In this document: positions 9,557 to 18,553 of the stretch, piece by piece
Layout: every line of letters begins with the position of its first letter
Numbering within the stretch: position 1 is the stretch's first letter
DNA from: Aristaeella hokkaidonensis
GTDB lineage: Bacteria > Bacillota > Clostridia > Christensenellales > Aristaeellaceae
DNA: 64,000 nucleotides
Direction: 5' to 3'
NCBI RefSeq assembly: GCF_018128945.1
Contig: NZ_CP068393.1
Location: forward strand, 2,790,001-2,854,000
Notes under the pieces: model-generated
Seen by the model: only the letters and a program-made list of their open reading frames with translations
Databases searched by the model: none
Told to the model about the DNA's origin: nothing
Translations under genes and position numbers: made by a program

Positions 9557-10048
9557 ATGCGGAGAAAAACTAAAGGCAGTATTGGTGAAAAAAGCCGGAA
9601 GATATTACCGGCCTTCTTCATGATCCTTGTTGCAGGAATCTGTTCTTGTTTTTTCTATCAGCTTATGCTGATTCAGGGAGAATCAATGGAACCGTCCTAT
9701 CATAATATGCAGCTTGTGGTTCTAAACAAGATAGATCGACTGTATCAGTTGGGCGATGTAATTGCTTTTCAATGCAAAGAGTTAAACTCCGTACTTGTGA
9801 AACGGATTGTTGCCGGTGAAGGAGATACTGCATATATTCGGAATGGCACGCTATACGTTAATGGTGTAGAAAGTTTGTTTTATCCACCTGAAGCATTTTT
9901 ATATTCTGGATTGTTGGAAGAACCCATTCAACTGGGAAAGGGCGAATACCTGGTGATAGGTGACAATCTTTCGGAAAGCAGAGACAGTCGCTATCCGGAA
10001 GTTGGCGTTGTGAAAACCGGTACGATTATCGGAAAAATATGCAGATAA
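9557..10048 (+). CDS. lepB: Type I signal peptidase
   Basis: 163 residues with one N-terminal membrane anchor (about 18-36) and the S26 peptidase boxes: catalytic serine S43 in GESMEPS, general-base lysine K83 in VLVKRIVAGEGD, and the late box GDNLSESRDSRYPEVG. Size and single anchor fit the Gram-positive SipS class. It cleaves signal peptides on the outer face of the membrane. Its place between surface-polymer genes suggests a specialised copy, perhaps for secreted products of this region such as the binding proteins and the repeat protein. Its Shine-Dalgarno site is weak, so it may be translated after its neighbours. A housekeeping copy elsewhere cannot be excluded. Confidence 0.9.
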   Translation: MRRKTKGSIGEKSRKILPAFFMILVAGICSCFFYQLMLIQGESMEPSYHNMQLVVLNKIDRLYQLGDVIAFQCKELNSVLVKRIVAGEGDTAYIRNGTLYVNGVESLFYPPEAFLYSGLLEEPIQLGKGEYLVIGDNLSESRDSRYPEVGVVKTGTIIGKICR

Positions 10049-10066
10049 ACGGAAAGGGAGAACGAT

Positions 10067-11884
10067 ATGCAGGCAATCATTCTTGCGGCAGGGATGGGGA
10101 AAAGACTTAAGGAACTGACTCAAAACAATACAAAATGTATGGTCAAGGTAAATGGGGTTACGCTGATTGACCGGATGCTCCATCAAATTGAAAAAAAGGA
10201 GCTTTCCCGGATTATCATTGTTGTTGGCTATGAAGGACAGAAACTGATAGATTATATCGGCACGCTTGGAATTCAGACACCGATTGAATTCATCGAAAAT
10301 CCCGTGTATGACAGAACCAATAATATATATTCCCTGGCCCTTGCAAAGGAATGGTTGGTACAGGAAGACACTCTGCTTTTCGAATCTGACTTGATTTTCG
10401 AAGATGCTATACTGGATGCCATTTTATCCGATCCCCGGGAAACACTTGCACTTGTGGATAAATATGAATCCTGGATGGATGGTACCTGCGTCAAATTAGG
10501 AGACGATGACAGTATAGAAGCGTTTGTTCCTGGAAAACAATTCAAATTCAGTGAAATCCGGGATTATTACAAGACTGTCAACATATACAAATTCAGCCGT
10601 CACTTTTCCGAAACGCATTATGTGCCTTTCTTGGATGCATATCAGTCCGCATTAGGCAAAAATGAATATTACGAGCAGGTTCTGCGTGTTATTACCATGC
10701 TTGATGAGCCTGAAATCAAGGCTAAGAGACTTGAGGGTCAACGTTGGTATGAAATAGATGATATTCAGGATCTGGATATTGCAGAATCTATTTTCACACC
10801 AGATGAAGATGAACGTGTCAGACTTCTTCAAGGACGTTACGGGGGATACTGGAGATATCCAAAGCTTCTTGATTTCTGTTATCTTGTAAATCCTTATTTT
10901 CCTCCGGAAAAGATGAAGGATGAGCTCAGAGCAAATTTTGACACACTGCTCACAGAATATCCCAGCGGAATGCGTGTAAACAGCCTGCTGGCAGCCAAGA
11001 ATTTCAGTATTCATCAGGAGAATATCCTTGTTGGCAATGGCGCCGCGGAACTGATTAAGAGTTTGATGAGTTATTTAAAGGGTACTGTTGGATTTATCAG
11101 ACCTACTTTTGATGAATATCCTAATCGCTATGACCGGAGTAATTCGGTGGACTTTACTCCGGATAACAGAGATTATTCCTATACTGCAGAAGATTTGATC
11201 AACTATTTTAATCAGCACAAGGTGGACAATCTGATTGTGGTTAATCCGGACAATCCCAGCGGTAACTACATTCCCAAAGCTGGTTTGCTGAAGCTGATTG
11301 AATGGAGTAAGAAAGAGAGTATATGTCTGGTTATTGATGAGTCATTTGTTGATTTTGCGGATGAGCCGGACAATACTATTATTGATCAAAGCATTTTATC
11401 CAAGAATCCTCATCTCTTTGTGATGAAGAGCATTTCCAAATCTTATGGTGTTCCCGGACTTCGGCTTGGTGTACTGGCATCCGGCAATGCGGAAACCATT
11501 GCGAAAATGAAAAAAGATGTTGCTATATGGAATATTAATTCCTTCGGGGAATTCTATATGCAGATTGAAGAGAAGTATAAGAAAGATTATGCGGCAGCGC
11601 TTGTAAAGATCAGAGCAGAACGAGCAAGATTCCAGACTGAACTTGGAAAAATAAAGGGGGTTAGAGTTGTTCCGTCACAGGCGAATTTTGTCATGGTGGA
11701 GTTAAATGAGGATATTCATCCAAAGGAACTATTGAAGAGATTATTGATAAAACATAATCTCCTTATAAAGGAACTGACAACGAAAACAAATGGCAGAAAC
11801 TATTTAAGACTTGCAGTTAGAAATACAGAAGACAATGATACACTCATCAGGGCTATGAAAGCAGAATTGGAAGGGACAATATGA
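10067..11884 (+). CDS. LicC-like cytidylyltransferase fused to a CobD/HisC-like PLP enzyme
   Basis: 605 residues; ATG with GGGAG six bases upstream. Residues 1 to about 245 are a LicC-type nucleotidyltransferase: AIILAAGMGKRL, TKCMVKVNG, NNIYSL and the metal-binding FESDLIF. Residues from about 260 to the end are a fold-type I PLP enzyme of the class I/II HisC/CobD group: NPDNPSG near 392, DESFVDF near 423, the PLP lysine in SISKSYGVPGLRLG near 457 and the carboxylate-binding arginine in YLRLAVR. CobD relatives decarboxylate amino-acid phosphates and HisC relatives transaminate, so the two halves could make and then activate an amino-alcohol phosphate such as phosphoethanolamine; this is inference. 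The next gene overlaps by four bases. Confidence 0.85.
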   Translation: MQAIILAAGMGKRLKELTQNNTKCMVKVNGVTLIDRMLHQIEKKELSRIIIVVGYEGQKLIDYIGTLGIQTPIEFIENPVYDRTNNIYSLALAKEWLVQEDTLLFESDLIFEDAILDAILSDPRETLALVDKYESWMDGTCVKLGDDDSIEAFVPGKQFKFSEIRDYYKTVNIYKFSRHFSETHYVPFLDAYQSALGKNEYYEQVLRVITMLDEPEIKAKRLEGQRWYEIDDIQDLDIAESIFTPDEDERVRLLQGRYGGYWRYPKLLDFCYLVNPYFPPEKMKDELRANFDTLLTEYPSGMRVNSLLAAKNFSIHQENILVGNGAAELIKSLMSYLKGTVGFIRPTFDEYPNRYDRSNSVDFTPDNRDYSYTAEDLINYFNQHKVDNLIVVNPDNPSGNYIPKAGLLKLIEWSKKESICLVIDESFVDFADEPDNTIIDQSILSKNPHLFVMKSISKSYGVPGLRLGVLASGNAETIAKMKKDVAIWNINSFGEFYMQIEEKYKKDYAAALVKIRAERARFQTELGKIKGVRVVPSQANFVMVELNEDIHPKELLKRLLIKHNLLIKELTTKTNGRNYLRLAVRNTEDNDTLIRAMKAELEGTI

Positions 11885-12846
11885 AAATAATCAGTTTTGA
11901 TGATGTTAAATCTCTGAATATCTCGCCTACCGATTGTTATCGATGGGTAGAGGATATGATTAAAAACAAAAAAACAGCACAACTACCGGCTAAAACGCAT
12001 ATGAATATGCCGGGTAATGTTTTCTGTAATGTAATGCCATGCATTGTTGCACAATCCAAAGATTCTTTTGTTGGAGGAGTAAAAGTCGTAACAAGATATC
12101 CAAATAGAAAGCCATCATTAGATAGTAAAATTCTGTTGTTCAATGCCGATTCGGGCGAGTTTCTTGCGTTAATGGATGGCAATTGGATAACTGCTATGAG
12201 GACAGGTGCTGTTGCTGCACATTCAGTAATTCATTTTGCAAAGAAAAACTGGAATACTATTGGTTTAATTGGTTTAGGGAATGTTGCACGCAGTAGTATG
12301 CTGATTTTGGCTTCCATGTGTGATAAACCTATAAAGGTAAAATTACTGCGTTATAAAGACCAGGCAGAAGAGTTTCAGAAGAGGTTTTTAAGGTATTCGA
12401 ATATTGATTTTATTATTGTAGATACTGTTGAAGAATGCATTAAAGATTCCGATGTGATTCTTTCCTGTGCAACATATTTTGAAGATGATATAGCACAAGA
12501 TTCATGGTTTGATGAAGGTGTTTTAGTTGTTCCGGTTCATACTCGTGGGTTTACGAATTGTGATTTGTTTTTTGATAAAGTATATGCAGATGATACGGGA
12601 CATGTTGATCATTTTAAGAATTTTGACAAGTTTCGCTATTATGCAGAGGTTAGTGATGTTGTAAATGAGAAAGCGATAGGAAGAGAAAACGATAAAGAAA
12701 GAATTCTTGCATATAATATCGGATTATCTATTCATGACATTTACTATGCTGCACATATATATGATATGATAAAAGCCAAACCGGATGTATTTAGTATGCT
12801 TTCAGATGCAGATATGTGTGATCCAACAGAGAAATTTTGGGTTTAA
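11881..12846 (+). CDS. Ornithine cyclodeaminase / mu-crystallin family protein
   Basis: 321 residues, translationally coupled to the LicC-PLP fusion (ATGA overlap). The family is recognised from GGVKVVTRYPNR, a substrate-proximal segment ITAMRTGAVAAHS and the Rossmann motif IGLIGLGNVARSS, an NAD(P)-binding fold. Members include ornithine cyclodeaminase, alanine dehydrogenase and SbnB-type amino-acid-processing enzymes, so the reaction cannot be named. Coupling suggests it makes or changes the amine or amino-acid substrate of the fused enzyme. The gene is AT-rich: hand counts of two 60-base lines gave 21 and 18 G+C (35 and 30 percent), against about 38 in one line near 36061. This may mark separate acquisition. 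Confidence 0.78.
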   Translation: MKIISFDDVKSLNISPTDCYRWVEDMIKNKKTAQLPAKTHMNMPGNVFCNVMPCIVAQSKDSFVGGVKVVTRYPNRKPSLDSKILLFNADSGEFLALMDGNWITAMRTGAVAAHSVIHFAKKNWNTIGLIGLGNVARSSMLILASMCDKPIKVKLLRYKDQAEEFQKRFLRYSNIDFIIVDTVEECIKDSDVILSCATYFEDDIAQDSWFDEGVLVVPVHTRGFTNCDLFFDKVYADDTGHVDHFKNFDKFRYYAEVSDVVNEKAIGRENDKERILAYNIGLSIHDIYYAAHIYDMIKAKPDVFSMLSDADMCDPTEKFWV

Positions 12847-13174
12847 TGAATCTTGTGGCGCATAGTAAGTGAGTTGTTGACTGATTTCCATCATAAGATG
12901 AAAGGATTTGTTGTGAAAGGATAAGAGGCGTTCGGATTGATTCGGATTCAAATGACAAGTATTATATTGTGTTTTTTCATTCGGGCTGAAGGTGAGCCAA
13001 TAGAGATTGACAGGTTTATGAAAACGAAAACAACCTATATTATTCAGACAATGGAATAGTATCAGAGAATTGCGATTGAGCATGAAGGATTTCACCATAA
13101 AGATTGTATTGTAACAGACCGGTAAAGCTTCATAAAGTTATACTGGCAACAGACAATGAGTAGGAAAATGAAAG
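12847..13174 (+). other. 328-base non-coding gap
   Basis: No convincing gene is seen on either strand; short open frames lack Shine-Dalgarno sites and recognisable protein character. The only signal I can support is a promoter-like pair at 12937-12965. The sequence is AT-rich like the gene before it. It separates the LicC-PLP/cyclodeaminase group from the LicC/Opp group. Confidence 0.5.
12937..12965 (+). promoter_or_regulatory. Candidate sigma-A promoter for the LicC/Opp group
   Basis: TTGATT at 12937-12942 and TATTAT at 12960-12965 with a 17-base spacer. Transcription would start near 12972, giving a leader of about 200 bases before the LicC-like gene. This is a consensus match only. Confidence 0.4.
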
Positions 13175-14071
13175 ATGGAAAGAATAGAATTTGAGGTACT
13201 GAGTGCTTGCGCCGAGGGAATCGATTTTACTCTGCAGAAAGAAAATCTTCATTATTCTGAAAGCGATGTGCAACAGACAAAAATAAACCTGGAACGAAAA
13301 GAATTGCTAAATGGAGACACTGTTACAGAGCAAGGATTGAAGGAGCTTGAACCCTACCGGGTAAAGCGAGTTGTGTTTCTTGCGGCAGGCTTTGGTTCGA
13401 GAATGGTTCCTATCACAATAAATACACCGAAGCCGATGGTTCGAGTCAACGGAAAACGGATTATCGAAACATTGATTGATGCGGCAATTGGCGCCGGAAT
13501 CAGTGATATATACATTGTTCGCGGATATCTGGGAGAACAGTTTGAACTGCTGCAAAGAAAGTATCCGAATATCCGGCTTGTTGATAATCCGGACTATGAT
13601 GGTACGGGCACGATCTCATCATTCTATTATGCAAAGGAACTGCTGGAGAATGCATATGTGATGGAATCGGATCTTGTCCTTAAAAATCCGAAGATCATAC
13701 GGCGCTACCATTACTGTTCAGACTTTATGGGTACCAGGGTGGATGGGACGGACGATTGGTATTTTCGGACGGAAGATAATGGTCATATCACCGAGATCGG
13801 GGTGGGAGGATCAGGAAAAAACTGTTATAAACTGATTGGCATTTCCTATTGGAATAAGGAAGACGGGAGAAGACTGGCGGATGATATCCGGACAGCGTAT
13901 GAAAGCCCGGAAGGTCGCAATTTACCTATGTCGTTTATTCCTTTTCGTGTGTTCCGGGACCAATACAGGGTTCAAATTATGCCCTGCAGAGAATCGGATA
14001 TTATTGAGATCGACTCGTTCGAGGAACTGCAGGTGTATGATAAAGCATACCAAATCCATTCATCAAAATGA
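13175..14071 (+). CDS. LicC-like cytidylyltransferase with N-terminal winged-helix-like domain
   Basis: 298 residues. Residues 1-62 resemble a degenerate winged helix, ending in the wing-like TVTEQGLKELEPYRV. The nucleotidyltransferase domain runs from about residue 64: VVFLAAGFGSRM, NTPKPMVRVNG, DGTGTISSFYYA and the metal-binding MESDLVL. Unlike the proteins at 26746 and 57879 it has no choline-kinase domain and ends just after IIEIDSFEELQVY, the usual end of LicC. LicC makes CDP-choline from phosphocholine and CTP. The substrate here may be a different phospho-alcohol, since the binding residues cannot be checked by eye. The Opp importer genes follow after 21 bases. The Shine-Dalgarno site is weak (AGGA, nine bases upstream). 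Confidence 0.8.
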   Translation: MERIEFEVLSACAEGIDFTLQKENLHYSESDVQQTKINLERKELLNGDTVTEQGLKELEPYRVKRVVFLAAGFGSRMVPITINTPKPMVRVNGKRIIETLIDAAIGAGISDIYIVRGYLGEQFELLQRKYPNIRLVDNPDYDGTGTISSFYYAKELLENAYVMESDLVLKNPKIIRRYHYCSDFMGTRVDGTDDWYFRTEDNGHITEIGVGGSGKNCYKLIGISYWNKEDGRRLADDIRTAYESPEGRNLPMSFIPFRVFRDQYRVQIMPCRESDIIEIDSFEELQVYDKAYQIHSSK

Positions 14072-14092
14072 GAAAGAGAGGAAGAGAAGAGC

Positions 14093-15610
14093 ATGAAGAC
14101 CCTGACAAGAACGGTTGCCCTGGTAATGATTCTTTTGTTTGTGTTGACAGCTGCCGCATGTGCGGAGGGATGGAACGGAACCATCACGATAGTTCAGTCC
14201 TCTGATGTGATTGGTTTTGATCCGACTGCATCAACGGATACCAACAACAAAAACGTCCTGAAGAACATGGTTTCACGACTGTACGAAACAGACGATTATT
14301 TCAATCCCGTTCCTGTTCTAGCGCAATCCTATACTCAGGTGGATGATTACACCTGGGAATTTAAAATTGCGCAGGGTGTTCAGTTTCATGATGGTTCGAT
14401 TCTGAAAGTAGAAGACGTGATCTACAGTCTCGAACGTGCGAAAGAAAAATCCTCTTCCGGGAAGACACTGCTCGGACCTGTCGAAAAGTTTGAAAAGATA
14501 GATGATGAAACCCTCCGTATAACTACGTCAACGGTTTACGGATCCCTGCTGACCGCTCTTTCTAACTCTGCTTGCACGATTCTTTCACAGGCATGGATTG
14601 AAAAAGCTGAAGCAGGAGAGTGTGACTGGGATGAAGTAATCAAGAATGGCGCAACAGGCCGATATATTCTCGGAAACCGGGATATCGGAAACCAGTGTGT
14701 GTTGCTGAAAAATGACAATTATTTTGATCCGGATGACGCAGCACAGAATGACAAACTGATTTTCCGTATCATACCCGAGGCAACCACCCGTACTATTATG
14801 GTACAGACCGGAGAGGCCGATGTGAATGTTAATTTCGACACGGCTGCGATGGCAGATTGCTTGATTGACCCGAATGTCGAAGTTTTGGAACATGAATCCT
14901 CCACAATTTACTATATTGCCCTGAACTGTGAGAAAGGACCTTTCACCAACAAACAGCTCAGGCAGGCAGTGGCATGGGCGATTAATCGCTCTGACTGTCT
15001 GGAAGTTGGCTACAATGGTTACGGAAAAGTCTGGTCCAATGTCTGGGCACCAACGGTTTATGGCGCAAAAGATGATCCTTATACTTACGACATGGAAAAA
15101 GCTGCTGCGCTGGTTACGGCTTCAGGATATGCAGGACAAGAAATCAAGGCTTGTGTAAAGACTGACGCGGAAGAACGGATTGCACAGGTGGTGCAGGCAT
15201 ATCTCGGAATGGTGGGCATTAACATGAGTTATACCCGGATAGACAACACTATTCTGACTGAAGTAATGAGTAATAATGAATACGATATGGCGTTTGACTA
15301 TACTGCATTCTATAATGATCCTGAGCTGTTTGTCGGTCGCCAGTTCCAGGCATCCGGTATCGGCGCGAAGAACTATGCTCATTACACCAACAGTACGGTG
15401 GATGAACTGATGGAAAAAGCAAAGGCAACACTGAATGAAGAGGAACGAGCAGAGATCTATCATCAGATCAATACGATTCTTTGTGATGATTGTCCCTGGA
15501 TTGGAATGTTCAACAGTAATCTTTATGCGTTGGCGAGAACCGGTATTATTGGTGTGAACATAAACGTAGAAACGACTTACTGGTATAATACAATCCGTTA
15601 TGAAAAATAA
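14093..15610 (+). CDS. oppA: ABC importer substrate-binding protein, OppA/DppA family
   Basis: 505 residues with a signal peptide ending near TAAACAEG. The cysteine could suggest a lipoprotein, but the lipobox is poor because the -3 position is Ala. The mature protein has family 5 solute-binding features: VIGFDPTASTDTN, the GVQFHDGSILKVEDVIYSLE block, and the paired-lobe pattern through to the end. These proteins usually deliver oligopeptides, dipeptides or nickel; some carry other small solutes. It starts a five-gene importer. The gene before it is LicC-like, so a choline- or amine-bearing solute is a possible alternative to peptides, without direct evidence. A stem-loop follows the stop. 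Confidence 0.9.
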   Translation: MKTLTRTVALVMILLFVLTAAACAEGWNGTITIVQSSDVIGFDPTASTDTNNKNVLKNMVSRLYETDDYFNPVPVLAQSYTQVDDYTWEFKIAQGVQFHDGSILKVEDVIYSLERAKEKSSSGKTLLGPVEKFEKIDDETLRITTSTVYGSLLTALSNSACTILSQAWIEKAEAGECDWDEVIKNGATGRYILGNRDIGNQCVLLKNDNYFDPDDAAQNDKLIFRIIPEATTRTIMVQTGEADVNVNFDTAAMADCLIDPNVEVLEHESSTIYYIALNCEKGPFTNKQLRQAVAWAINRSDCLEVGYNGYGKVWSNVWAPTVYGAKDDPYTYDMEKAAALVTASGYAGQEIKACVKTDAEERIAQVVQAYLGMVGINMSYTRIDNTILTEVMSNNEYDMAFDYTAFYNDPELFVGRQFQASGIGAKNYAHYTNSTVDELMEKAKATLNEEERAEIYHQINTILCDDCPWIGMFNSNLYALARTGIIGVNINVETTYWYNTIRYEK

Positions 15611-15628
15611 TGCGTAAAGCATACACGT

Positions 15629-15671
15629 CCCGGGATTGTCCGTAATCGAATGATCCCGGGGCTGTTTGTTT
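15629..15671 (+). terminator. Stem-loop between binding-protein and permease genes
   Basis: CCCGGGAT at 15629-15636 pairs with ATCCCGGG at 15653-15660 around a 16-base loop and is followed by GCTGTTTGTTT. It is probably a leaky terminator or an RNA-stabilising hairpin. Such elements often let an operon make more binding protein than permease. Confidence 0.6.
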
Positions 15672-15683
15672 GAGGATACCGCG

Positions 15684-16688
15684 ATGTTACGATATTCATT
15701 CAAGAGAATTGTGTATATGATTCCGGTTACGGTAGCAGTAATTTTTATCGTGTATCTGATCATGTATCTGACGCCTGGTGATCCGGTGGCACTGTTGTTG
15801 GGAGGAGATGCAACACCGGAGTTGATTGTGGAAACACGTGCAGAACTGGGAATCAGTGATCCTTTTTTTGTTCAGTTCGGGCGATACCTGTGGAATCTGG
15901 TTCATGGGAATTTTGGTATGTCCTGGTATACCGGCAATCCGGTTTCTGAACGATTGTTTGCAGCAGTTCCCTATACAGCCAAGTTAAGTCTCGGCGCAAT
16001 GATGGTGGCGCTTGTAATTTCCATTCCTTTCGGGGTAATTGCCGCAGTACGCAGAAACACTATAGTGGATTACCTTATCAGTGTGTTTGCGATGATTGGT
16101 GTATCTGCTCCGACCTTTTGGGTAGGCACCATGCTGATTCTGTTGTTCGCACTTGAATGGAGGTCACTGCCATCTGCTTTTGACGGTACGTGGAAGAGCT
16201 ACATCCTTCCGACTGCTACGCAGGGGTTTTATCTATTGGCCAGTATTGTCAGAACCCAACGATCTTCGATGCTGGAGGTTCTAAGCTCAGATTATATACG
16301 GACTGCGCGGGCAAAGGGCGTGAGCCATTTCAGTGCAACCTATAAACATGCACTTAGAAACGCAGTACTTCCGTCCATTACGGTAGCCGGACTGGATTTC
16401 AGCATGTTAGTCGGAGGATCTGTTGCAATCGAAACGGTTTTTGCTATTCCTGGCGTTGGTCGATTAATGATCGACAGTATAAAACTGCATGATACTCCTA
16501 CGGTAATAGGATGTATCGTTTTTGTATCTGTGATGGTCAGTATCATCAATCTTCTGGTGGATTTGCTGTATGGATTCATTGATCCGAGAATAAAAGCTCA
16601 GTATCTGAAGGGAAATAATCATGGCAAGGGAAAGAATCAGAAAGAAGAAGGAAAGCCAGGCCAGGCAGATATGGAGACGGTTTCGTAA
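15684..16688 (+). CDS. oppB: ABC importer permease, OppB/DppB family
   Basis: 334 residues and six membrane helices. Family features are LTPGDPVALLLGG near the N-terminus, GVSAPTFWVGTMLILLFA, and the cytoplasmic coupling loop YIRTARAKGVSHF (the EAA motif region). The start is ATG 15684, which has GAGG at 15672-15675; the upstream in-frame TTG at 15666 lacks a site. The C-terminus carries a basic, glycine-rich tail of about 25 residues that reads over the start of the next permease for 68 bases. It forms the membrane channel with the following gene. Confidence 0.9.
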   Translation: MLRYSFKRIVYMIPVTVAVIFIVYLIMYLTPGDPVALLLGGDATPELIVETRAELGISDPFFVQFGRYLWNLVHGNFGMSWYTGNPVSERLFAAVPYTAKLSLGAMMVALVISIPFGVIAAVRRNTIVDYLISVFAMIGVSAPTFWVGTMLILLFALEWRSLPSAFDGTWKSYILPTATQGFYLLASIVRTQRSSMLEVLSSDYIRTARAKGVSHFSATYKHALRNAVLPSITVAGLDFSMLVGGSVAIETVFAIPGVGRLMIDSIKLHDTPTVIGCIVFVSVMVSIINLLVDLLYGFIDPRIKAQYLKGNNHGKGKNQKEEGKPGQADMETVS

Positions 16689-17496
16689 AAACCGGATTGC
16701 GATGGCCGCATTGGTTGTGCTGACAATTATTGTGTTATTGGCCTGTCTGGCGGATCTTATCTGGAATTATGAAAAGGATGCCTGTCAGATCAATGTGCCG
16801 GCTCGGCTTCAGAAACCGTCTGCTGAACACTGGCTTGGAACGGACGAAATGGGCCGGGATATGCTTTGCCGGATAGTGTACGGTGCAAGGGCTTCATTGA
16901 TCGTCGGACTTGCAGCCACTACTTTTGCCCTTCTTGTTGGAGGGGTTCTCGGGGCTGTTTGCGGGTATTATGGTGGAAAACTGGATAATATAATCATGCG
17001 TTGTACAGATGTTCTGCTGGCAATTCCGGGATTGCTTCTGGCAATAGCTATCATGAGTGCGTTCAAACCAAACATCTTCTATATTAGCCTGGCGTTGGGA
17101 ATATCTTACATTTCCAAGTTTACCCGCATTGTTCGCTCCGCAGTACTGACTGTGCGGGAACAGGAATATATCGAAGCGGCTAAAGCCATTGGCGCAAAAG
17201 ATCATACGATTATTCTGAAGCATCTGCTGATGAACTGTATGGCTCCAATTTTTGTTCAGTATGCACTGGCCATTGGAAGTCGTATATTGTCGGTTTCCAC
17301 GCTGAGTTATATAGGCATGGGCATACAGGCACCTACACCGGACTGGGGGAATATGTTATCCGGGGCACGGGCGTATATCCGTGGAAATGCCTATCTTGTG
17401 CTTGGTCCCGGTATAGCTTTACTATTAACAATCAGCGCTTTTAATCTGATAGGTGACGGACTGAGAGACGCGATGGATCCAAGGCTCAAGAAATAG
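16621..17496 (+). CDS. oppC: ABC importer permease, OppC/DppC family
   Basis: 291 residues. A basic cytoplasmic start (RQIWRRFRKNRIAM) leads into the first helix, followed by the periplasm-equivalent segment HWLGTDEMGRDMLCRIVYGAR, typical of OppC, and the coupling loop QEYIEAAKAIGAKD. It overlaps the 3' end of the oppB-like gene by 68 bases. The next in-frame ATG lies inside the first helix, so the overlap is probably real. It pairs with OppB to form the channel. Confidence 0.9.
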   Translation: MARERIRKKKESQARQIWRRFRKNRIAMAALVVLTIIVLLACLADLIWNYEKDACQINVPARLQKPSAEHWLGTDEMGRDMLCRIVYGARASLIVGLAATTFALLVGGVLGAVCGYYGGKLDNIIMRCTDVLLAIPGLLLAIAIMSAFKPNIFYISLALGISYISKFTRIVRSAVLTVREQEYIEAAKAIGAKDHTIILKHLLMNCMAPIFVQYALAIGSRILSVSTLSYIGMGIQAPTPDWGNMLSGARAYIRGNAYLVLGPGIALLLTISAFNLIGDGLRDAMDPRLKK

Positions 17497-17517
17497 TAAA
17501 TTAACAGGAGAGTGAAA

Positions 17518-18543
17518 ATGAGCCGATATAATAATCTGATGCTGGAAATCAGAGGATTGGTTGTTGAGTACCGGACAGAAGATGAAACAGTTCAGGCAGT
17601 CAACGATATTAATCTCTGGATCGAAAAAGGCAAATCTCTCGGACTGGTTGGAGAAACCGGTGCGGGAAAAACGACAGCAGCGCTATCTATCCTTAATCTT
17701 CTTCCGGAGACTACTGGGGTGATTGTGGATGGGACTATTACGCTGGATGGAGAAGCGATTATCCGAAAAAACAGAGACGGAAAAAGTGTCTCGGCGATGA
17801 CGGATTCTGATATGCAGAAAATCCGTGGCGACAAGGTTGCAATGATATTTCAGGATCCGATGACAGCGCTGAATCCGATTTTTACTGTTGGGTATCAAAT
17901 CGCAGAAGCTGTGAAGCTGCATCAGAAATGCAGTAATAAACAAGCAGAGAAAAAAGCAGAAGAAATGTTGGAACTGGTTGGCATTCCAGCTAGCCGGAAG
18001 GATGAATATCCACATCAGTTTTCCGGTGGCATGAAACAGCGTGTTGTAATAGCTATGGCACTTGCATGCAATCCGGTACTCTTGATAGCTGATGAACCGA
18101 CAACAGCACTGGACGTGACTGTACAGGCACAGGTTCTTGAAATGATCAAAGGACTGAGCGAAAAGCTGGGGACATCCGTATTGATGATTACCCATGATCT
18201 GGGAATCATTGCAGAGATGTGCGACGAAGTATCTGTGATGTATGCGGGAGCTATTGTGGAACATGGAACCCTAGAGGATGTGTTTGACCGAACGAGACAC
18301 CCATATACCCGCGGCCTATTCAATTCTCTTCCCAACATCCAGAACAGAACGGCAAGGCTTAAACCGATCCGAGGCTTGATGCCAGACCCTTCCAATCTTC
18401 CCATGGGCTGTGCGTTTGCGGATCGATGCGATTATGCGACTGAGAAATGCAGAGGCGAAAAACCCAGGAAACAATGGCTAACGGATTCGCATTTTGTTGC
18501 CTGTCATTTATATGAAGACGGAAGAGATGAGGACAGGCTGTAA
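17518..18543 (+). CDS. oppD: ABC importer ATPase, OppD/DppD family
   Basis: 341 residues. Walker [10 protein letters not shown], signature FSGGMKQR, Walker B LLIADEPT and switch histidine in ITHDLG are all intact. The C-terminal extension contains [12 protein letters not shown] and the cysteine cluster [14 protein letters not shown], which in this family is linked to iron-sulfur binding. ATG 17518 is chosen over GTG 17512 because AGGAG at 17506-17510 is seven bases from 17518. It powers the importer together with the next gene. Confidence 0.92.
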   Translation: MSRYNNLMLEIRGLVVEYRTEDETVQAVNDINLWIEKGKSLGLVGETGAGKTTAALSILNLLPETTGVIVDGTITLDGEAIIRKNRDGKSVSAMTDSDMQKIRGDKVAMIFQDPMTALNPIFTVGYQIAEAVKLHQKCSNKQAEKKAEEMLELVGIPASRKDEYPHQFSGGMKQRVVIAMALACNPVLLIADEPTTALDVTVQAQVLEMIKGLSEKLGTSVLMITHDLGIIAEMCDEVSVMYAGAIVEHGTLEDVFDRTRHPYTRGLFNSLPNIQNRTARLKPIRGLMPDPSNLPMGCAFADRCDYATEKCRGEKPRKQWLTDSHFVACHLYEDGRDEDRL

Positions 18544-18553
18544 GGGGAAATGT

